IMG/VR virus record: IMGVR_UViG_3300027734_000329
Coordinates: 1 to 22,946 of that record
Strand: one strand, 5' to 3'
DNA length: 22,946 nt
DNA from: a virus
Position numbers and translations under genes: made by a program. The number at the start of each line of letters is the position of its first letter. Within the stretch, counting starts at the first letter, position 1. The notes below the pieces were generated by a model. The model made no database searches. It was not told the origin of the DNA and saw nothing but the letters and a program-made list of their open reading frames with translations. This document shows positions 1 through 8,171 of this stretch, one piece after another.

Positions 1-22
1 GTCTATTGCTGATATATGTCAT
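1..22 (-). CDS. Start of next tail gene, cut by left edge
   Basis: An ATG at 22-20 overlaps the tape measure stop codon by one base (TAATG), the junction used repeatedly in this module. Seven codons are visible (MTYISNR) before the window ends. A purine stretch, AGGGGA, about 11 bases upstream could serve as an SD. In siphoviruses the gene after the tape measure is usually the distal tail protein, so that is the likely identity by position only. Seven residues cannot confirm a family. Confidence 0.5.
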
Positions 23-3000
23 TAAAGTCTATTTCCCCTAAGTCTTGTTCCGTCTACCTGCTTGATTTTGGTCATTACTGCTCGTGCAATATCGTCTGCA
101 TTTGCATTACCACCAGCATTAACGGTTACATTATAAGTATACACTGAACCATCGGCAGATTGTCCACTATTGATTGCTTCAAGATTCTTTACCCCAAAAC
201 TTTGTACAGCAGGACGCTTAACTACAAATTCTCCAGGGGTAAGCATAGCAGGAATTGTGTCTGAACCAAGTGGACTTCCTCCATTAGCAAGATATCTACT
301 TGCAACTTTTCCACCCATTGAATATCCCATCAAGCCTCCATTTGCAGAATAGGTGGTTCCTTGTTTCCAAACATCATAAATATTGTCCCAGATCCAACCT
401 GCTCCTCCTGGTTTTGGCATATTTTTAATTTTATAGCCTTCTGATGGGTAGTCCCAAACGTATTTTTCTCCAATACCAGAAGGAGATGGTGGCATTGCAA
501 CAGGTTGTTTAATCCACATCCACTCTTTTGCATTCCATACCCACTTATGTCCAAAAATATGTGTTGGTTTTTTGGGTTGTTTTCGTGGTGGGTCTGCTCC
601 TCCATTGCCACTGCCATTGTTACCAGATCCACTACCAGATCCACTACCAGATCCACTACCAGATCCACCGCTACCAGAAGAACTTGATCCAAGTGCTATA
701 GCAAGTTCACGCTCTGCAATCTTTAAGTTAAGTCGTGCAATTTCAGCTTCATAAGCTTCTCTTGTTCTACCATTAACAATAATTCCGTCAAGTTCTGCCT
801 GTCGTTTTGCCTCAAGAGCTCTCATTTGTTCTTCTTGTGCATACCCTGCAGCCTTGACTCTTTGATTTTGTACCGCACGAGCAGCAGCAGAAATATCTCC
901 AGAAGTCAAAGCAATGGCTACGTCAAGCTGATCTTTTTGTTGTTCAGCAATTTGAGAATTAATTTTTGCAATGTCTTCAAGTGCTTTCTTACGCTTATCG
1001 TATATCTTATTGATTGCCTCTTCTTTAAGTGCAATGACATTAAGTGCTTTTTGCTGCTTGTCTTTTTTCTTATTTAATTTTGCAAGTTTTTTATCTTCTT
1101 TAGTACCACTACCGCTGCCGCTAGGATTTGGATCTGGATTTGGATCGGTAGTTATTATTGGTGGTAACGCTGCATCAACAGTTGCATCTAACTTTCCATT
1201 TTTCTGAAGTCTATCCATATAATTAGCAAGTTGATAAACACTTGAAAGGGTGTTTTTAATAGCTCCTGCAGCAAACTGTGCATATCTTTGTGTTTTTGCA
1301 AGAATAGCCCAAGTAGCCTGAAAGCCTACAGTATTTACAGACATTGTATATCTTGATTGAAGAGTTTTATGTGTTAACAAATATTCAGCCATTGATGCAC
1401 TAATTTGACCACTTGTAAATTGTGCAGTAACAAGAGTTTTAAACTCTCCATCTTCAATTGTGTCGCCCTCTAATAGAGATAAAATGTTTTGTGCTGCAGG
1501 ATCATCTGGATACATAAACTCAACTTGTGTTCTAACTTGACTATTAAATTCTGAATCTGATGTTTCAGCTTTATATTGAATAATTTTATCAATAGCCTCT
1601 TGTTGTTTTGCTAAACTAAGATCCATTGCATCTTTTCGTTCTGCCTCAGTTAAGTTTAGATCTGCAGTTGCAACATCAGCCATACCAACAGCTTGAGCAT
1701 AATTATTCATTTCTTGTATAGCAAGACCAGTAATTGCCATATCATTAGATCCAGCTGCATTTGGACCATAGTCACCACCTGCAAATCCACCACCACTACT
1801 AGTATTTGAAGTATTTCCCATTAATCTTTGAAATTCTCCACTTGTATTTTTTTGTTGAGTAAGATTATTAAAAATATCTGTAGAAGTATTTCCAGTAAGT
1901 GCTGACACTTGTTGGTTTGCAATACTACCAATTTGTGAATTTCCAGCTTTTTGAGCAATTGCACTTATAAGAGTTGATGCATCTGCCTTACTTAATATTC
2001 CTTGTAAAACTGCAGTTGTCATTGTTTGACCAAGATTTTCACCAATTGAAGATATAGTTTGATCTGATTCAATTCGTCTTTGAACATCTGCTAAAATTTG
2101 TTGTGCTCCACCACTTTGTTCTAACATTTTTTCACCAGCAGAAAGCTGTTCAGCTGTCGTTCCAAGCATTCCAGCTTCTCTTGTTGCTTTAGCACTTTCT
2201 GAAGCAGATACTGTTCCAAAATCTTCTGCAAGAGCTTTAAGTGCAGAATTATTTACTGTTGCCGCATTTGCCATCTCAACAGTCTTTTTTCTATTAGCTT
2301 CTGTTGCGGCATTGGCAGACATTACAACTCCAACTAAACCTACCAGTGCTGCAGCAACTAGTGCAATTGGTGCAGGTAACATCATAAATAGTGGACCAAT
2401 CATAGCAAGGGTTGATCCAAGACCTTCAAGACCAGGAACCATAGCAACAGCTCCACCAGCCATAGCAAGTCCCATACCAACGCCCATACCGCCCATACCC
2501 TTAACTCCACTAGCAATACGTGAACCTATGCCTGGTTTTTGTGGTGCTGGAGCAACAGCAGATTTTTGTGCAGCATACTGTTCTCTACGTTGTGCATTAC
2601 GTTGGTCACGTTTTTCTTGTGCAGACATTGCTTGCTGCCCTGCTGCATTTGAAAGTCTTGTTTTTTTGCCAGTCGTTGGGTCAGTTGAATAAAATTGATT
2701 TCCAGATCTAGAAACAACTCCCCTGGAGTTTCTTGCAGCCTGTCCAGTTTTGCTTGCACGTGGCTTGCTTGATGTTCTTCTTGTATCTGACTTTATTCTA
2801 CCTGCAGAAGTTTTTGCTTCTTTACTTTCTTTTGCATCTATAAGTCTAAGAACGCTATCTGATGGCTTAAGTTTATTTTGAGCTAAATACTGCTTTATTT
2901 CAGCAGAAGTCATTTTTTTCATTTCAGTAAGGTGTGCTCTTGCAAGTCCAGTATCTGTAAATGATTGATTACCAGATATTTCACGACCCATAGCAACATC

Positions 3001-5655
3001 TCGTTTTCTTTGTGTTGCTCCAGCTCCATACCAAGGCATTCCGCTAATTAATGATTTTCTATTTCCAACTCCCTCTTGTGCAAAAGAAGTTTTTCTTGTC
3101 ATAACTGTTTTTGCAGCTGCCGCAAATTTTGTTCCAGTTGTTGCCTTAGTTACCTCTCTTTGAGAAATCCTAGCTAGGTCCGAGTCGCTTATTCTTCCGC
3201 CTTGCTGTGCAACTGCACCTGCAATTCCACCAGTAATGTTTTGAGCAAGTGCTCTAATGTTTTTGCCTTCTGGACCCTTCATTAATTTTTGAATATCTTT
3301 TTCAGTTGTAGCAAGACCCATTTCTGTAACAATTTGTCTAACTATTGGTGAGGCAAATGCTCCCTTTCCTCCTCCAACTGTTCTAATTTCTGAAGCTAAA
3401 GCTTTAGCATCTACCCCAGAATTCTTACCCTCTGCTGTAAGTTGTTTATTTGTTCTTTGTGATAAGAATCCAGTTGCATTTGAGAATACATTAAATGCTC
3501 CACCTGCAAATCCAGGAATATTTCCAGCAACCATACCTTTAATAAGTGGGGCATATTTCTTTGTCATTGCTGCAGGAATTATAGATTCTCCTGGAGAAAG
3601 CATTGCAGGAATAACATCTCCAGCACCCTTTGGACCACCAACAGAAACTACACCACTTGCAAACTTGCCTGGCTTTGGTCTACGTCCTACTGCTCCACCA
3701 GCCCCTGCACCCTTTTGAGCAGCAATGTTTCTTTGGTATGCAGTTGTTAGTGCATCTACTGCAGCCTTTTCAGCTGTAAATGTTTGATGTAGTTTAGAGT
3801 GAACTTGATCAAGGGAAGCTGCGGCAGCGGCTGCGTGAATTTCGCTTTGTGTCATATATTCAAATTGATTACCAAGAATACTAGCATCACCAGATGTTTT
3901 TCTAAACATCATACTGGCAGCACCAACAAGCTTAAGAATGTTAGCAATACCGTTAGCAAATAGACCAACAGTCATAAGTAGTGCTGGGAATATTCCACCA
4001 AGAACTACTGTAAGTCCAACAACAAACTGCTTGACACCAGCATCCATACCATTAAACTGTTGAAGAAGTTTTGTTCCAAACTCAATAACAGGGGTAATCA
4101 ATTTAAGGAACTCTTCCCCTACTGGGGCAATTGCTGCCTGGAAGTCTGCAAATGCTTTTTCAAATTTATAAGTTGTAGTGTTTTCAATCTTACTAAGTTC
4201 TCGCTTAGATAGGATTGCAAGCTCTTGTGTGGTTGCTGAGGTTAGCTCTAAGACTCTTTGAGCCTGTGTACCCTCGCCAATTACGTTTTGGAATAGTGTG
4301 GATAAACGTGAGAACTGGAACTTACCAAATAGTTGCTCAATGGCACGAGCACGATTAAGTGGGTCAAGGGTATCGAGTGCTGATGCAAAATCAATAACAA
4401 GCCCCTTGATATCTCCTTTATTTGAATTAACAATATTTTCAATATTAATACCAAACCCAGCAAGCATTTCTTTTGCTTTGCCAGTTGGATTAATGAGGGC
4501 AGCAAGACCTGATTTAAGTGCGTTAGCACCTTCTGAAGCATTAATACCACCTTCCTTCATTGCTGTAAGGAAGAAGGCTAGATCTTCAACATCTCCACCA
4601 AGTTGCTGAACTACTGGACCAGCCTTTGGAATAGCTATTGTAAGATCCTCAATAGATGTTACTGACTGGTTTTCAACTGCGTTAAGGAAGTCAATTTTTC
4701 TAGCAAGTTTGTCGGTTGCAGTACCAAATGTATTTGTAAGGGATACCGTTGTTTCAAGAGCTTGTGTTTGCTCTACGTTACCAAGAACTGCAAGACGAGT
4801 TGCCTGTGCAACTTGTCCAAGAAGATCTGCACCAGTCTTACCCATAGCTGCAGCTTCTGATGCAAGGTTTAGAGTATCCTTAACAGCAACGCCATACTTT
4901 GTGTACTCTCCTGCAAGAGACCTAATAGATTCAATCATTGTGTCTGTTTCTTCAACAGTTGTGCCAAAGTCACCATAAACACGTCGGATCTTGATAATCT
5001 GTTTTTCAATATCCATAAAAGATTTAGCGGCAGCAGCTGCAAACATTGTAAGTGGAATTGTAAAACCAACCATAAGCTGACGACCAGCCCATTGTGTATT
5101 CTTACCCCAGTTAAGAAGTTGTGTAGAACCCTGCTTGACTAGCTGATTCATTATCTGCATTTTTTGTGCAGAAACCATTGTTTTTGTAGCAAAGTCTTGC
5201 ATATCAAGAGCAAGAGGTCTAATCTTAATAGCCTTTAATGCACCGTTAGCATCACGACCCATAGATATGTATTGTGTTTGCAAGTCTTTAACACGTTCAA
5301 TTGCTACCTTTTGAATTGTGCTAAATTCTTTTTTAAAGAAGTTTCCAAATGTGCGAGTTGATCCCATTGAATAACGGAAATACTGCCCCATAGAAAGCTT
5401 GTTCTTTTCAAGAGCAGTTGAGAATGCTTCTGTAGAGGACTTAATATTCGTCATAGATGCAGCAAACTTGCCAGTGGAATTAACCGAGTTAATTAACTCT
5501 TGGTTTAGATTTGCAGCTTTATTTGCTGCAGTCTTACTTCCATTGGCAAGTTGTGCATTGAAAACTGCAATTTCTCGTTGCAGTCTTTTGATTGATGAAA
5601 TGGCATCCGACGTATTTACATTTACGCCAATATTAGCAGTTACATCGTCAGCCAT
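22..5655 (-). CDS. Tail tape measure protein (TP901-type), 1877 aa
   Basis: This protein sets tail length and occupies the lumen of the tail tube until DNA ejection. The N-terminal third is helical and contains a TP901-like core (about residues 195-480, with GKTGADLLGQVAQATRLAV and the EGGINASEGANALKSG segment). Hydrophobic stretches lie near residues 542-564 and 1058-1115. A motif of the form D-x-IPAML-[ST]-PGE occurs twice, near 678-697 and 1797-1812. The C-terminal part has a Gly-Ser linker (about 1655-1685) followed by three W-x-W units. At the usual rule of about 0.15 nm of tail per residue, the length predicts a tail approaching 280 nm. The start ATG has AGAGGTG seven bases upstream. 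The gene follows the chaperone pair, the standard siphovirus order, and its stop overlaps the next start. Confidence 0.95.
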   Translation of the reverse strand: MADDVTANIGVNVNTSDAISSIKRLQREIAVFNAQLANGSKTAANKAANLNQELINSVNSTGKFAASMTNIKSSTEAFSTALEKNKLSMGQYFRYSMGSTRTFGNFFKKEFSTIQKVAIERVKDLQTQYISMGRDANGALKAIKIRPLALDMQDFATKTMVSAQKMQIMNQLVKQGSTQLLNWGKNTQWAGRQLMVGFTIPLTMFAAAAAKSFMDIEKQIIKIRRVYGDFGTTVEETDTMIESIRSLAGEYTKYGVAVKDTLNLASEAAAMGKTGADLLGQVAQATRLAVLGNVEQTQALETTVSLTNTFGTATDKLARKIDFLNAVENQSVTSIEDLTIAIPKAGPVVQQLGGDVEDLAFFLTAMKEGGINASEGANALKSGLAALINPTGKAKEMLAGFGINIENIVNSNKGDIKGLVIDFASALDTLDPLNRARAIEQLFGKFQFSRLSTLFQNVIGEGTQAQRVLELTSATTQELAILSKRELSKIENTTTYKFEKAFADFQAAIAPVGEEFLKLITPVIEFGTKLLQQFNGMDAGVKQFVVGLTVVLGGIFPALLMTVGLFANGIANILKLVGAASMMFRKTSGDASILGNQFEYMTQSEIHAAAAAASLDQVHSKLHQTFTAEKAAVDALTTAYQRNIAAQKGAGAGGAVGRRPKPGKFASGVVSVGGPKGAGDVIPAMLSPGESIIPAAMTKKYAPLIKGMVAGNIPGFAGGAFNVFSNATGFLSQRTNKQLTAEGKNSGVDAKALASEIRTVGGGKGAFASPIVRQIVTEMGLATTEKDIQKLMKGPEGKNIRALAQNITGGIAGAVAQQGGRISDSDLARISQREVTKATTGTKFAAAAKTVMTRKTSFAQEGVGNRKSLISGMPWYGAGATQRKRDVAMGREISGNQSFTDTGLARAHLTEMKKMTSAEIKQYLAQNKLKPSDSVLRLIDAKESKEAKTSAGRIKSDTRRTSSKPRASKTGQAARNSRGVVSRSGNQFYSTDPTTGKKTRLSNAAGQQAMSAQEKRDQRNAQRREQYAAQKSAVAPAPQKPGIGSRIASGVKGMGGMGVGMGLAMAGGAVAMVPGLEGLGSTLAMIGPLFMMLPAPIALVAAALVGLVGVVMSANAATEANRKKTVEMANAATVNNSALKALAEDFGTVSASESAKATREAGMLGTTAEQLSAGEKMLEQSGGAQQILADVQRRIESDQTISSIGENLGQTMTTAVLQGILSKADASTLISAIAQKAGNSQIGSIANQQVSALTGNTSTDIFNNLTQQKNTSGEFQRLMGNTSNTSSGGGFAGGDYGPNAAGSNDMAITGLAIQEMNNYAQAVGMADVATADLNLTEAERKDAMDLSLAKQQEAIDKIIQYKAETSDSEFNSQVRTQVEFMYPDDPAAQNILSLLEGDTIEDGEFKTLVTAQFTSGQISASMAEYLLTHKTLQSRYTMSVNTVGFQATWAILAKTQRYAQFAAGAIKNTLSSVYQLANYMDRLQKNGKLDATVDAALPPIITTDPNPDPNPSGSGSGTKEDKKLAKLNKKKDKQQKALNVIALKEEAINKIYDKRKKALEDIAKINSQIAEQQKDQLDVAIALTSGDISAAARAVQNQRVKAAGYAQEEQMRALEAKRQAELDGIIVNGRTREAYEAEIARLNLKIAERELAIALGSSSSGSGGSGSGSGSGSGSGSGNNGSGNGGADPPRKQPKKPTHIFGHKWVWNAKEWMWIKQPVAMPPSPSGIGEKYVWDYPSEGYKIKNMPKPGGAGWIWDNIYDVWKQGTTYSANGGLMGYSMGGKVASRYLANGGSPLGSDTIPAMLTPGEFVVKRPAVQSFGVKNLEAINSGQSADGSVYTYNVTVNAGGNANADDIARAVMTKIKQVDGTRLRGNRL
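622..669. repeat. Four tandem 12-bp units in the tape measure gene
   Basis: The unit ACCAGATCCAC[TC] (plus strand) is repeated head to tail at 622-633, 634-645, 646-657 and 658-669. Read on the coding strand each unit encodes Ser-Gly-Ser-Gly, producing the low-complexity linker before the W-rich C-terminal part. Gain or loss of a unit by slippage would keep the reading frame and change linker length by four residues. Confidence 0.9.
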
Positions 5656-5678
5656 TCATTTACACCTCTATTTTAAAT

Positions 5679-5990
5679 TTAGCTAACGCCAAGTGCATCT
5701 GAGAGTTTGACTCCTGATGCGGCTTCCACAACTTGATAAACTGTTGGTAAATCAATGTTGTCTTCAAGAGCAGCTATATCTCCTGAAATTTCTGGCTTGT
5801 ACTGCTTCATTGCAATCTGTACACATTCCATAAGAAGATTCATTGACTTCTCATTATCTTCTGCTACCTTTGCAATGCCTTCAAACTTTTTCATAAATTC
5901 ACGAAGTAGTGAAATCTTGAGTGGGCGAACGGTAATAGTTGTACCGTCAATTAGTACAATGTCTGTTGCTTCATTAATTGTTGTTGCCAT
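5679..5990 (-). CDS. Tail assembly chaperone, short form (G-like), 103 aa
   Basis: A small protein between the tail tube and tape measure genes, where siphoviruses encode the chaperones that keep the tape measure soluble and recruit tube subunits. It aligns end to end with the N-terminal 95 or so residues of the neighbouring 229-residue protein: shared blocks are LIDGT, PLK, LREFMK, FE, MKQ, LED and LP, about 40-45% identity by eye. It lacks the C-terminal extension of that neighbour, so it resembles lambda G alone. The start has a strong SD (AAGGAGG, five bases upstream) and a candidate extended -10 at 6017-6025. Only 23 bases separate its stop from the tape measure start, leaving no room for a frameshifted extension. 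Confidence 0.82.
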   Translation of the reverse strand: MATTINEATDIVLIDGTTITVRPLKISLLREFMKKFEGIAKVAEDNEKSMNLLMECVQIAMKQYKPEISGDIAALEDNIDLPTVYQVVEAASGVKLSDALGVS

Positions 5991-6016
5991 TTTTTCCTCC
6001 TTGTTAGGCTTATTAA

Positions 6017-6025
6017 ATTATATCA
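6017..6025 (-). promoter_or_regulatory. Extended -10 promoter before the short chaperone
   Basis: The minus strand reads TGATATAAT (TG at 6025-6024, TATAAT at 6022-6017) in the 45-base gap upstream of the 5990 start. The same nine bases stand before the 10669 gene. Transcription would begin near 6010, giving a leader of about 20 bases that keeps the AAGGAGG site. No good -35 box is visible, which extended -10 promoters can tolerate. Confidence 0.5.
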
Positions 6026-6035
6026 CAGAAGGCGT

Positions 6036-6725
6036 TTAGTTTTCGACTAGTTTTTCATAACTTAAGCCCATACCAATTCCAAAACCTGCATTTGCAGCGT
6101 TAGGTCCTTGGAGAGCCACTACATCATTTGAATCACTAGTCATTCCACCACTAAAGAACTTTGCTTTCTTTTCTTCCCATAGGTCCTGACTACCACTTTC
6201 TTTATCAAGGTCTACTCCCTGGATACCTGCAAAAAATCTTTTTTCTTCATAATCAAGATCTCTTTTTATGTTTAAAATAGATACTAGTTCTGGCATTGAT
6301 ATTGATGACTCAAGTTCTTCAAAATCTTTCCATATTCCCAAAAGAAATACTTCTGCTTCTAGTTTTGCTAAGTCAAGGCTGTCCCAAGTGGATCCGCTTT
6401 CTACTGCTTGATCTTTTACTGGCTCTTCTTCATCATCGCCATTAATTTTAATTCCAGCTGAAATATCTAATACTTCATAAATAGCTGGTAGGTTAAGACT
6501 ATCTTCTAAGTCTTCTATTGTTTTTATAGATGGATAAAATTGTTTCATACATACTTTTGCACATTCTGCTAATGCAGAGATTGCCTCCATATCATTTTTT
6601 GCTACCTTGACCTTTTCAAATACTTTCATAAACTCTCTAAGGTATTTTAACTTTAATGGTGTTATGTATAGTTCTGTACCATCTATTAAATGTATCGTTC
6701 CTGATTCATAAATTTCTGTTGCCAT
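6036..6725 (-). CDS. Tail assembly chaperone, long form (GT-like), 229 aa
   Basis: The N-terminal domain (residues 1 to about 97) is paralogous to the adjacent 103-residue chaperone. An acidic linker (GDDEEEP) leads into a second domain with LEAEVFLLGIWKDFEELE and a region ending VDLDKE. That is the kind of T-domain extension which in lambda-type phages is added by a programmed ribosomal frameshift and which binds the tape measure. Here both domains are in one continuous frame. The start ATG at 6725 has no SD, but a TGGTACAAT element ends six bases before it, suggesting a leaderless mRNA. A strong terminator separates it from the major tail gene, so it is probably transcribed independently of that gene's high output. 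Confidence 0.82.
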   Translation of the reverse strand: MATEIYESGTIHLIDGTELYITPLKLKYLREFMKVFEKVKVAKNDMEAISALAECAKVCMKQFYPSIKTIEDLEDSLNLPAIYEVLDISAGIKINGDDEEEPVKDQAVESGSTWDSLDLAKLEAEVFLLGIWKDFEELESSISMPELVSILNIKRDLDYEEKRFFAGIQGVDLDKESGSQDLWEEKKAKFFSGGMTSDSNDVVALQGPNAANAGFGIGMGLSYEKLVEN

Positions 6726-6731
6726 ACATCT

Positions 6732-6740
6732 ATTGTACCA
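6732..6740 (-). promoter_or_regulatory. Extended -10 promoter, probably leaderless start
   Basis: The minus strand reads TGGTACAAT, with the hexamer at 6737-6732. Six bases follow, then the ATG at 6725, so the expected transcription start coincides with the A of the start codon. The element directly abuts the T-tract of the terminator at 6748-6777. There is no SD in front of this ATG, which supports the leaderless reading. Confidence 0.55.
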
Positions 6741-6777
6741 AAAACAAAACTGCCCAGAGCCGAAACCCTGAGCAGTT
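6736..6777 (-). terminator. Rho-independent terminator after the major tail gene
   Basis: On the minus strand AACTGC (6777-6772) pairs with GCAGTT (6753-6748). A T-G wobble and a CAG/CTG extension give a stem of at least ten pairs around a loop containing TTTCGG. The run TTTTGTTTTT follows at once. It starts 15 bases after the stop of the major tail protein gene. Such a site would keep the very high tail tube expression from running into the chaperones and tape measure. Confidence 0.85.
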
Positions 6778-6791
6778 CTGATTGTATTAAA

Positions 6792-7517
6792 TTATGATGC
6801 TAGTGTGCGGTCTACAATCTTACCGTATGACGCATTGTCATTGGGAAGAAGTCTGAATGATACCTCAAACATTGTAGCTTCATCACGCTTGGCTGATACT
6901 GTAACACTTTCAATTGAAAGAGCACGGTATGCAACATAGACACGTTCGATGGATGAACCAGCTGCACAGTCTCCTGTACCTGGACCAACAGCAACGAGAC
7001 CACGCTCAACTGGACACTCACCAATGTTTCCTGCACTAAGGTTTAGTACACGGTCACCCTTGTAACCGTATGCACCAAATGCACCGAAACCTGAAGCACT
7101 GTTGTCAAAACCATTATCTGGAGTTAATCCACCTTTTAGATCGGTTGCTTGACCAGCAATAGCGAACAATAGATTGTCAAGTGTTGCTTCAGCGAATGCA
7201 GTGTTAAGATTAACCTGCATACCCTGCTTGTAAAGCTTGGCAACGTCAAGAACTTGATCAACCTGTACTTCACCGAAGTCAGGCTGGAATACAATTTCAA
7301 GACCATTCATTGTGTAACCAACATTGCGGAAATCAACATCGTTTGTGAGTGTTGTATTATATGCAACGTTCTTTACAAAGTCGGGCATATCGATTTCAGC
7401 TTGAGCGTTGGTAATACCACCACTTGTGTTCTGACCGATTGGACCGTCTTCGAATGTGAAAAGTGCTGCTGCACCAACGATGATGTTAGCACTTGTACCT
7501 CTTTTATAATCTGCCAT
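6792..7517 (-). CDS. Major tail (tube) protein, 241 aa
   Basis: This is the subunit that would polymerise into the tail tube. I assign it mainly by position: it follows the tail terminator candidate and precedes the chaperones and tape measure. Length (241) and sequence character fit a beta-rich tube protein with many short polar and glycine turns and an IVGAAALFTF opening. The N-terminal MADYKRGTSANIIVGAA and the C-terminal segment VSFRLLPND resemble the termini of tube proteins. It has its own candidate -10 (7573-7578), an SD (AGAGGTGA at 7532-7525) and a terminator immediately downstream, as expected for one of the most abundant virion proteins. I see no added Ig-like domain. Confidence 0.8.
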   Translation of the reverse strand: MADYKRGTSANIIVGAAALFTFEDGPIGQNTSGGITNAQAEIDMPDFVKNVAYNTTLTNDVDFRNVGYTMNGLEIVFQPDFGEVQVDQVLDVAKLYKQGMQVNLNTAFAEATLDNLLFAIAGQATDLKGGLTPDNGFDNSASGFGAFGAYGYKGDRVLNLSAGNIGECPVERGLVAVGPGTGDCAAGSSIERVYVAYRALSIESVTVSAKRDEATMFEVSFRLLPNDNASYGKIVDRTLAS

Positions 7518-7572
7518 AATTATTTCACCTCTTTCTTTTTATAGAATAGTAGGGCGAAGTTTCCTCTTTATA

Positions 7573-7578
7573 ATTATA
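7573..7578 (-). promoter_or_regulatory. -10 element of the major tail protein gene
   Basis: TATAAT on the minus strand lies within GTATATAAT in the gap between the tail terminator gene and the major tail gene. Transcription would start near 7566, giving a leader of about 49 bases that carries the AGAGGTGA site before the ATG at 7517. The same GTATATAAT string precedes the protease-scaffold gene. With the terminator at 6748-6777 it would define a single-gene transcript. Confidence 0.5.
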
Positions 7579-7586
7579 TACGGTTA

Positions 7587-8171
7587 TTATGCAAATGAAT
7601 CAGATTTGTGCCAGTCATAGTCAATAATTATTTTATTTCCTGCATAAGTGCGAGCTGTTCCAAAATCTATAATATCACGAGTTTCTTCAAGCTGATAAAT
7701 TTTAATTGAATGAAAATATGGCATAAGAAAATCTGTTCCATCAAAGGTAACTTTATTGTGAGTAACACCATCAACAGTTACTGTTCCATTTGCTTTTAAA
7801 GCAATCCAAGCATTTAAGTCTTTTGCTGAATCATCTCCGCTATCAAGAAGATCTTGAATCTCTTGTGTCATTTCAATCAAATTAACTACAGCTGTTTCTG
7901 TAAGTGCATAGAAGTAGTATAGTAGCTGTTCGCACTTAATGTATGGGAATGGTGTTCTACGCATCTTGAACATCCTATCAAATACCGCAGCTTGTCCCTG
8001 AAAGTTATATCTTGAAGTACCACCAGATGTTAAAACATCAAGACTGAAGTTTTCTGCAACACTAAAATCACTTGGATATGTTGGAAACATTGGAACAGCC
8101 CCAAATCCTCTACTTGCAAGTTTTTCTTGTAAGTATTTATTAATAAAAATTGGTGGATAATATATTGCCAT
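7587..8171 (-). CDS. Probable tail terminator protein, 194 aa
   Basis: The last gene of the head-tail joining block, directly before the major tail gene, where siphoviruses encode the ring protein that caps the tail tube and sets its final length. I do not recognise a diagnostic motif. The protein has aromatic and proline-rich stretches near its N-terminus (YYPPIFINKYL), a central FPYIKCEQLLYYFYALTE segment and a hydrophobic-acidic helix after it. It ends IIIDYDWHKSDSFA. Its start overlaps the stop of the preceding gene by one base (TAATG), implying translational coupling. The role is assigned by order; another neck component is the alternative. Confidence 0.6.
   Translation of the reverse strand: MAIYYPPIFINKYLQEKLASRGFGAVPMFPTYPSDFSVAENFSLDVLTSGGTSRYNFQGQAAVFDRMFKMRRTPFPYIKCEQLLYYFYALTETAVVNLIEMTQEIQDLLDSGDDSAKDLNAWIALKANGTVTVDGVTHNKVTFDGTDFLMPYFHSIKIYQLEETRDIIDFGTARTYAGNKIIIDYDWHKSDSFA

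Noticed and set aside
330-692. 120-residue minus-strand open frame within the tape measure gene, with VDLVVDLV repeats
   Set aside because: It is the other frame of the 12-bp tandem repeat coding for the Gly-Ser linker; the tape measure frame is continuous through it.
6421-6490. Programmed frameshift site between chaperone domains
   Set aside because: No X-XXY-YYZ heptamer in the correct phase was found, and the long form needs no shift because both domains are in one frame.
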